The notes below the pieces were generated by a model, which worked only from the letters and a program-made list of their open reading frames with translations, made no database searches and had not been told where the DNA came from. From positions 8,947,703 to 9,011,702 of the forward strand of contig OZ038480.1 in the NCBI GenBank assembly GCA_964036315.1: a stretch of DNA of 64,000 nt, read 5' to 3'. Origin of the DNA: Acanthosepion esculentum. Lineage: Eukaryota > Mollusca > Cephalopoda > Sepiida > Sepiidae. Position numbers and translations under genes: made by a program. Numbering within the stretch: the first letter of the stretch is position 1; each line of letters starts with the position of its first letter. Of the stretch, positions 56,689 through 64,000 are shown in pieces.

Positions 56689-58847
56689 GCACGAATAATC
56701 TATGATATAATGAAAACGCTTAGTCTCAGAAATTCTGAAAGCAGCAATTAGGACGACAGTTATCAAAATAACAGAGAAAAATGAATGTGTTCAAAAACTA
56801 CAAATGTAACAAGAATCATCTTAGAAATGTTAAGAAATAGGGAATATACGTCATGAAAAAACTGCAAAAAGCAGGAGAGATTAAATATATCATCGGAATA
56901 ATATATCGAATATGAAATAATTCTTCTCGGCAAGTTCAGAAGTGCGAATCAAATTCCGAATAATTTATGGTAAACAAAAGCACAAAATGATAATCAGAAA
57001 AATATGGTTAAAATGCAAATTATTCCCAGAAATTCCGAAGACAACAATGTCCAAATTTCGAAGTGTATATTGAATTAGAAAAAAATTATCTTGTAACGTT
57101 ACTAAATAAGAAAGAAAGCAGAAATCCTCATAATAAAAATAAAATAATGAAAATCTTCACTTGAAGACTTAAAAAATGTTAACAGTTCATATTATCGATG
57201 GAAAATGATCTTAATCTTTTAACATCAGAAGATGCAGTTATTTTTTCCAAACTTTGGTCATGTTCTTCCGATAATACGCAGGACATGATTTCATTTTCAA
57301 ATTCTGTTTTTAAGAAAGATTTCCAACAACTTCACTTTTAAACATGTTCTCCGGGACAATAAATTATGTAAATTTGAATACTGATCATTGTATTAAAGTT
57401 TAGCACACATTCTCTATTCTTTTGCTATAATAAAGGTTGACACATTATCTTTGATAATTACAGTTTTACATGAAAATATGTTTCAAGAGAACTCACTTGA
57501 CTTGATTGAAACATAAAATTTATTATCTTAGTCAGACATTACATCAAAAACTGATCTAAACGCAGGCAAAACATTGAAAAGATTAAACATAAGACAGTAA
57601 AGAAAGTCGCGTTAATTACTGTTTTGTAAGTTTTGTCATGTCTTTTTTATAATCCATTCCATTATGAAGTATTGGCTTGTTAAAAAAATTCGAAAGCAGC
57701 TAATAGTTTCAAATTTGAAACATTTAGCGATTTTGATGAAAGATGATTTATACTTTATGCGTTTTCCGCCAATTGTTTTAAATGTTGGAAGCCTCCATCT
57801 TAAAGACTTTATTTTTCATTTTTTTCGTGCCGACTAAACACTCAGTTCATAGTATTATTTGGGGGCGACTTTTATTCGTAATTTGATCTTTATTCTGGAC
57901 GCTCAGATTTGCATTATCTTTTAATCAGCTGTTAAGAGCAGTCACGATGTTCGCAGTTTTTCCTAGAGAGACCAATGCTGTTAAAAGTTTAAAATAAGAA
58001 AAAAAGTGGTAATATAGAATACAGATTGGCGACTTTTCCATTAGTCCTCACCAGAGTAAAATTTGGATTGCCAGACGGAATTGGTATGTTAATGTTAACT
58101 CTATTTGGTACGTGTCTCCTGCTAATATCAGTATTATCGTTTTCGTGGTGTCGAGAAGCAAAATCACTTGCCTGAATTTTGCGTCTTTATCGGTGGGGAA
58201 AAACAAAGATGTAACTGAATACCTTTTCTTGTTTGTCTGAGAACGTATTTTTTGGTGAGGACTAAAAAATATCTATTTTTTGACCCAGACTTGAAATCGA
58301 AGAATATTTATTCCTATGATGTACACTACAAACTTTATGAGCGGGTCTGAATTTTATCAGTTTTGTGTATAATACGCAGTGGATTATTAAAAAAGAAGAT
58401 ATTATTTTCTCTAAAGGTTAGCAATTATTAGAAAAACAAAACAATGGTAAACAGTGGAATTCTTCATAAATGCTTTACAATGCTGTCTGAAATTCAAGGA
58501 ATATATGATTTGGCATGAGAAATTGGAATCATTTTTCATGTAAATTTTGGAAATATAAATGGAACTTTAAAAATGGTCTTAATATAACGAAAAACAAAGA
58601 CTATGGATTTTCATTCTTGACTATTCTTATGTTAAATAGACATGTATCTGTACATTTTATATATTTAATATACTTAATGTCGGACAACCGACACTCTTTA
58701 TATAATAAACTACATTAGCACTATATGCCGTATTTATTTCAACACCCAGCCGTTCTTAACATGTGTATATCGTCGATTGTTTATATTTCACACAAGTAGG
58801 ATTCATACGTTTCTGTAAGATATTATTGTGAAGGAAACGCAAATATC
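56689..58847. other. No gene recognised
   Basis: AT-rich; an 11-bp inverted pair AGTCCTCACCA/TGGTGAGGACT at about 58,044 and 58,252 is the only structure noted. Confidence 0.45.
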
Positions 58848-58925
58848 CTTAAGCAGAATTCGAACACGTTTAACCGATTCCATTTACCCTACTATTAATC
58901 ATTATACTAATTCGGAATGGTGACA
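58848..58925 (-). mobile_element. tRNA-like SINE head fragment
   Basis: The minus strand reads CCGAATTAGTATAATGATTA (compare TCGTTAGTATAGTGGTTA in tRNA-Asp) and GTGTTCGAATTCTGC as box B with one mismatch. Confidence 0.4.
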
Positions 58926-59797
58926 CTTCCAAAAATAAAAAAAATATTGTAATATTATTTTGTTTGATAAGTTTTTCGTATTATAAGTCATCTATCTGTC
59001 GAAAAGTTGATCAGCATATCGTCTGTTTTAAACATTTAATTTCTGGAAATTCAGAATCAAGTAATACGCTTGAACGAGATTGAAATTTGCAAATGATTTC
59101 TGTAAAAGCTTCCGATTTTGCGTAATTACACCATCCGATTAATGTTTCGCCGAATTATTTCAAACTCTATTTAATCTGATTTATTTGTAATCTTTCTCTT
59201 ATCTTTCCTATAAATATCATTACAGACACGTTCCTCTTGCGTACCCATTTAAAGATGGGTACACAAGAAGAATTTAACTAATGGAGGACATTTTGTGTCA
59301 GTGTATAATTTTGTCCAGTTTACAAATGTATTAATAATTTATTCATAAACATTGTGTATGTTACAGCATATAATGAGTGCTTAACATTTCTCGACCTTAA
59401 CCGCTATTTATTTTAAGGGTTTCTTGGCCAGGCCAAAAAGGTTTTCAGTACCAGTCTTTTATTAAACAAAATTGAGAAAAGCACTCAGTATGAATAAGCA
59501 TATAATGAGATTTCTTCATGTCTTCAAACAAATATTACCAAAAAAGCTACACGAATCTATTGTGATCACGAATGTCAAAGCTATCTGATATTGGCTTTAA
59601 AATTTCAAAACATTCACTAATTCAGATTTTGTAGAGTTGTCTAGTGAATATAATCGTGATGCCGTCATCTTGTAAGAAAAACATGACACAAAAATCAACT
59701 AAAAACAACTCCCTATCACCCATCGTGTTTATAATACAGGTGCAATGACTTCTCTAAAAAATAAAACAATTTTTTTCCAATTCTATAATATATATTA
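58926..59797. other. No gene; one clear hairpin
   Basis: At 59,231-59,272, CTTGCGTACCCAT, a six-base loop, and ATGGGTACACAAG form a 12-pair stem with one mismatch. No T run follows on a consistent strand. Confidence 0.5.
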
Positions 59798-61059
59798 CCA
59801 GCCGAGGTACCCTGTGTTGCTCGGGTGTACATCGCCGGAACTATATAATCGCACACCCCTGTATACCCGCACCCCTGTCTAGAAATGTCTGCCTGCGTCC
59901 CCAATTGCCTGAATTAATCGTTCGTATACTAAGATACTCCCCACCTCATCTTTTTTTACGTTATGTCCTTTGAAAATTTTTGATTGTTCTTAATAAAGGA
60001 ATTCCATCGTTAAAACCTTGTGTGGTCGTGGCTTTGGGTTAAATTGTTTCAATGTTTTAGATATTCCGTAAATTTCCTACGGCTGTCATAACTTTCAAAT
60101 ATTATGGCACTGTTCACAAATCTAATAATCAAACAAAAACAAGGATGCCACAGCAAGTGCAAATACATGAACGCCCTCTCCTTCTTCGCGGGTTCACTGT
60201 AAAGCTAGCGTTAATAAGAGATTCTTCGGGAATTTTTCCCTTTTAACGCTTCAATAATTCTTCTCAAACAATCTTTGCATCAAAGTTTGTTCGAATGCCA
60301 ATTTAGGATAATATGAGGAAACTATTGGATAAATGCCAAAATCCGATTTTGGACCTAGTCTGTCGCAGATTTTGCCCGCTTAACTGAAATAATCTAAACC
60401 AAACATTCACGCAAGACAATTTGTGTGTCATATGTAATTTACATGACAAATTTAGAAAGCATTGGATGAAAAACCAAGGAGTTATGGCCGGAAAACGACC
60501 TTTTTGAATAGTTTTTCGTGGTTTTTCGTTATACGCGGGGAAGCGAGCAGGACTAAAACCACACTATACTTCTTGCATGATGGCAATCTTTTTGCGACAT
60601 GTTTGAATTAAATTGATAAAAAATGAGGTAGCTATTCAAGTTTTTATTTTAAGTAGTATGAAAAATCCGATTTTTTTAAGAGTTTTTTTTTACGATTTTT
60701 GTGTGAAGCCAACGTCGCAGGAAAACTATTAAGGACTCTACATAAACTTCTGAATATGAGCTATGTCTTGTATTAAGTGCTCAACCAGTAAAGAATTTGT
60801 CCGCGTGTAACTTTGCTTTGTTTTTTTTTTTGCAAAATATCTTATCTACCTTCAGTTTGTTTTATTGATTTTTCTGTCAAACCCGAGGCGGGGTTCGACT
60901 GGAGATTGAAAAGCTGGTCTTGACCTAACTTGGTAAATTTGCAATATATGTGGGCAATTTCACCGAAATCCATAAATAGCATACACACGCAAAGACAGAC
61001 AGACACACAGACAGACAGACACACAGACAGACAGTCATTTTCTGTTTTATAGATATAGA
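59798..61059 (-). mobile_element. Helitron, non-autonomous, about 1.26 kb
   Basis: On the minus strand it starts TCTATATCTATAAAACAG after A (61,059) and ends GGGTACCTCGGCTGG before T (59,798). CTGG fits the CTRR end rule. A CCGAG/CTCGG stem lies next to the end. The first 80 bases include CTGTCTGT repeats. No helicase motifs seen in any frame; short frames only. Confidence 0.6.
60981..61035. repeat. (ACAG)n microsatellite
   Basis: ACAGACAG and ACACACAG units near the Helitron 5' end. Confidence 0.9.
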
Positions 61060-63054
61060 TCCGTAGAAGGTTCTGGAACAATTATAACCCACTTAATGCT
61101 GTCGTATTGCGTTGTTGCTTTGTTTTGTTTTCTTTTGACAATTGTATTGCTCTCTGCCCACAGCTTTACCAAAAACGTATTCTTCTTGGCGTCGTCACTT
61201 GACGTTGATTTTTTTTTAACTTTACGGTCATCGAATGTCGATATCAGCAAACCACACGCTTTAACGATGTACCCAAATATCATGAATGTTTCGATTTTCT
61301 TTGTATTCTTCAATCGTCGTGGCACAATCAACAAAAAATTTCTTGTTTTCTATTAATAAATCATTAATTGATGCACCAAGCAAATTAGTGGCATCAAAAA
61401 TTCAGTGAAGAAAACTAATAAATCGTAAGGACATTTAGAATTGATGAAATCGAAACGAAATAAATCTGTTACTTCGGATATTAAGAAAGCAAGAAATACA
61501 ACAAGATGACAAGTAAAGAGTTAATGTTTGTTATCTTTGTACCTATTTGTTTTCTAATCAGAAAGCAATTTCTATTCTCTTGTGTTCTGTCACCATTTAT
61601 TATTTTGAATTATTTACATCTCTTATCTAAGGAAGAAATGAAATTTCATATGTAAGTGATAAAGCAGTTTATTAGCGGAGTCACTTATTTGCCAAGCTTT
61701 CATATTCAAAACATGTTTGAACATAGTTAATTATTTTTATCATAAAAGTAATTTTCCCTAGTCATCTTCCGTTGTTAGAAGTCGGCGTACATTTGTGAGA
61801 ATCGATTTTCTGCTCCCATCAACATTAAACATTTTCAAAATGAGACGTCGATTTCAAGAATGCTACGAAACCGGCAACTTCTTCGTTAAACCAATCAATG
61901 TAATATGACAGTGATATTCTCGCAAGTATTTTCCGGATAATGTAAGTCATTTATGGAACAGAACAATGGTGTGAAATTAACGTTTTTACAAGGAGAAAAA
62001 AAACTGTACATAATAAATTCTTGTGTCGTACACATCCTCACGTATTAATATAAATTAGATCTTTATTATACTCTCGACATCTAGTTGAGATGTTTTATTA
62101 AACCGTCAGATCATGTCATAAGTAATGTTCGAAAGCTAATAGCAATAGACTGAAAGATATTATTTAGGAATTTTAAATTAGGGAGAATAACAATGCATGT
62201 TCGAACGAGTTTATACAATTTTAAAAGAAATTGTTACGTTGACATAGTACGATTTAACTAAATCCAAAAATGGGTTGTGTTTACGGAACAACTGATTCAT
62301 ATAATTCTCTATGAGTTTAGAAAAAGGCAATAATGCTGTAAAAATAATTTGAAATATGCGGTCTATGCGGAAGATTCTTTAAGGAAGAGAAATTCTCAAA
62401 TATATTTCGCAGGGCTTGGAAAATGAGAGTTCAGCTTAAGTATTGTTTTATGATCATTTCCTTCTGTTGAGCTTAACAGTCATATTCTTTTGTCTTGGGT
62501 TCGATAAAATTTTGACTCTTGTCGTTGGCTGAAGGATTCGTTTAAATCTTAATTCAACCTATTCAACGTCATGTTCTACATTGGCATTTGGTAAATAGAT
62601 TTGACAGAAGCTACTTCTAAATTCTTCATACAGAGAACTTATAAATTTATTAACGTTTTCTTTAATTTGATCACGCAAGAAAAATTGCTGGTAGCGTTAT
62701 ATGTTGCGTTCTTGAAAAATTGGTAATTTGTAAGATCAAGTGAAAAGAATGATTGCAATAAAGTTTCTATCTTATACAATTTCTGTAAAGTCAGATTCAC
62801 AACAGAATTAGGTTCCTTTTCTTTTCACACAAATTGCTGTATATTGTTATTCTAGATGAGGATACACTCTTCAAATTTATTCCATGTATCTGTATTTAAT
62901 AACTGTTTGTTAATTTGGCTGACACTAAGCTACAGCAGACATCCATCAAAACTCTCTAGTTATAATTGAGCGGTTTCACTCAACCCTTCAGTTTTTCACC
63001 TGTGGGCAGCCATTGCGACAATATTCCATTTTCTTTTCCGTTACCTATTTATAT
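61060..63054. other. No gene recognised
   Basis: Mostly AT-rich. A minus-strand frame (61,047-61,334) begins outside the Helitron, includes KACGLLISTFDDRKVKKKS and ends inside it; it weakly recalls a psq-type helix-turn-helix but cannot be supported. Confidence 0.4.
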
Positions 63055-64000
63055 GTACAATTTTATTTCGGGAGGAGGGGACGATCATGGGCCTCCACAA
63101 AATCCTATTCCTTGTAGCAATATTTGTTTTCTTACTATCAATCTTACTCTCTGTTCTGTCATCCATTTATTCACCATCCTGGGTATGACGATAAACTACG
63201 TCCAACAGCAAGGCCTCTGATCCGAAGGTTTTGAGAAGCGTGGAACCATCTCTAAATTGCTGGTGTTCCCAGGTCCACCCTGACCCGGGGTGGTAGCACC
63301 TGTTAGGGTCCCAGCTATGGGCAAATAGTTAATCCCGAAACTGAGGTAAAAAGCATTATGAAAGTGTAAAAATAGGTTTTAATACCAGAAATACTTTTAA
63401 AAAAAATATTACCAGAAATAAAATTTTTGAAAAAAAATATTAGCAGCAATATGTTTTTTAAAATATTACTAGCTATACATTTTTTGAGGAAAAAATATTA
63501 CCAGAAAGTGATTTTTGATAAAACAAAATATTACCAGGAAAAAAATTGTCGGTATTAAATAACCCATTGGTGTTGATATGCCGTAAAACAAACCAAACCA
63601 AACAATTTATATATGATTGTTAGATGGGTTACAGCTGTTTCCTCTTTCCTTCGTCGTGCTCCGTGAGTGTCAAACTCTCCAACCCCCCTTTTCTTTTCAC
63701 GTGTCCGAGACTTTTCAATTGTTTATGTCTGATTTTAAGTATATATGTCCTTTTTCATTCCATTTCCCTTAAAACTGCTTTGCTAAAACACTTCCCATAT
63801 ATTTAAATATCTGTAACTGCATCATTTTGACATCTCCATTTTGTAGTTAACAACTTGGGCCTCCCCTTTTGCTGACCACTTTGCATTTACTCTTCTTACA
63901 ATCAATGCTTAGTCCTTCCTTCTTCTTTCCTTTACTACTAATACCTGCAGTTTTCTTTCTCTGTCTTGCATCAACACGGTGTCAGCTGTGTATCGTACGT
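63055..64000 (-). pseudogene. LINE reverse transcriptase, C-terminal half, interrupted by a composite repeat and cut by the right edge
   Basis: Minus strand from 64,000: RYTADTVLMQDRERKLQVLV (a decayed YADDTVLM catalytic box), then after a frame change GLSIDCKKSKCKVVSKRGGP and QNGDVKMMQLQIFKYMGSVL. After a deletion comes QLKSLGHVKRKGGLESLTLT then EHDEGKRKQL at about 63,624. The composite repeat (63,605-63,175) follows, then TNIATRNRILWRPMIV at 63,120-63,070. These phrases, in this order, are the post-catalytic half of a common invertebrate LINE RT. The catalytic ADD is changed to TAD. Stops and frameshifts are frequent. It is of the same type as the tail at 8.90-9.05 kb and different from the Jockey-like copies. 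Confidence 0.65.
63175..63605 (+). mobile_element. Composite dispersed repeat, copy 4 (complete), inserted in a LINE
   Basis: CCTGGGTATGACGATAAACT, then CTGGTGTTCCCAGGTCCACC, GGGTGGTAGCACCTGTTAGG, TATGGGCAAATAG, a middle with a few ATTACCAG units, and TTGTCGGTATTAAATAACCC through CCAAACCAAACA. Sequence on both sides belongs to one LINE ORF, which fixes the ends. ATTTATTCACCAT before and ATTTATATATGAT after may be a diverged target duplication. Confidence 0.8.

Noticed and set aside
61047..61334. DNA-binding (psq-like) transposase frame
   Set aside because: Only a short phrase resembles the motif, and the frame crosses the Helitron border.

Overview
The window reads as intergenic or intronic chromatin from an animal genome, strongly AT-rich and built almost wholly of repeats. 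I found no host protein-coding gene, rRNA, CRISPR array or operon that I could defend. The mix of Jockey-like LINEs, a Penelope-type endonuclease remnant, Tc1/mariner and piggyBac MITEs, Helitrons, tRNA-derived SINEs and very long (TA)n tracts would fit a mollusc, and I suspect a coleoid cephalopod such as an octopus. That placement is inference from repeat style and has not been tested by comparison.

Layout. 1-9.1 kb: the C-terminal tail of a reverse transcriptase, a small Helitron, a mariner MITE, a broken Tc1 transposase next to a Penelope GIY-YIG remnant, a nearly complete but 5'-truncated LINE on the minus strand (4.9-7.07 kb), a foldback element with perfect 36-bp arms, a deleted mariner-family element and another LINE tail. 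9.1-13.5 kb: nothing recognised. 13.5-21.2 kb: a decayed satellite of about 200 bp, interrupted by a composite repeat, a second LINE copy, a TA-flanked foldback element and a retroelement C-terminal domain. 21.3-22.7 kb: mariner ends and a foldback carrying two hammerhead-ribozyme-like cores. 22.7-29.1 kb: sparse, with a duplicated 291-bp segment, a pyrimidine tract and a piggyBac MITE. 29.15-31.0 kb: a 27-bp minisatellite. 31.1-38.8 kb: SINEs, foldbacks and a pogo-like element that contains a third LINE copy. 40.0-44.6 kb: two distantly related GC-richer tandem families. 46.4-47.8 kb: a SINE and a composite repeat with an expanded ~31-bp minisatellite. 50.2-52.0 kb: a SINE and a Tc1 pseudogene. 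53.36-56.69 kb: a 107-bp tandem array in two opposed blocks. 59.8-61.06 kb: a second Helitron. 63.05-64.0 kb: a LINE split by a composite repeat, running off the right edge.

How the parts relate. The window shows repeats making repeats. The 107-bp satellite is the 3' tail of a tRNA-SINE amplified in place. One dispersed composite element has expanded different short units (17 bp, ~31 bp) inside itself at different loci. Elements are nested (LINE in a pogo-like element, composite repeat in a LINE and in a satellite), which gives a relative order of events. The most unusual items are the hammerhead-like cores at 21.85-22.01 kb, the opposed 107-bp arrays, and the hairpin-rich array at 39.97-40.9 kb.
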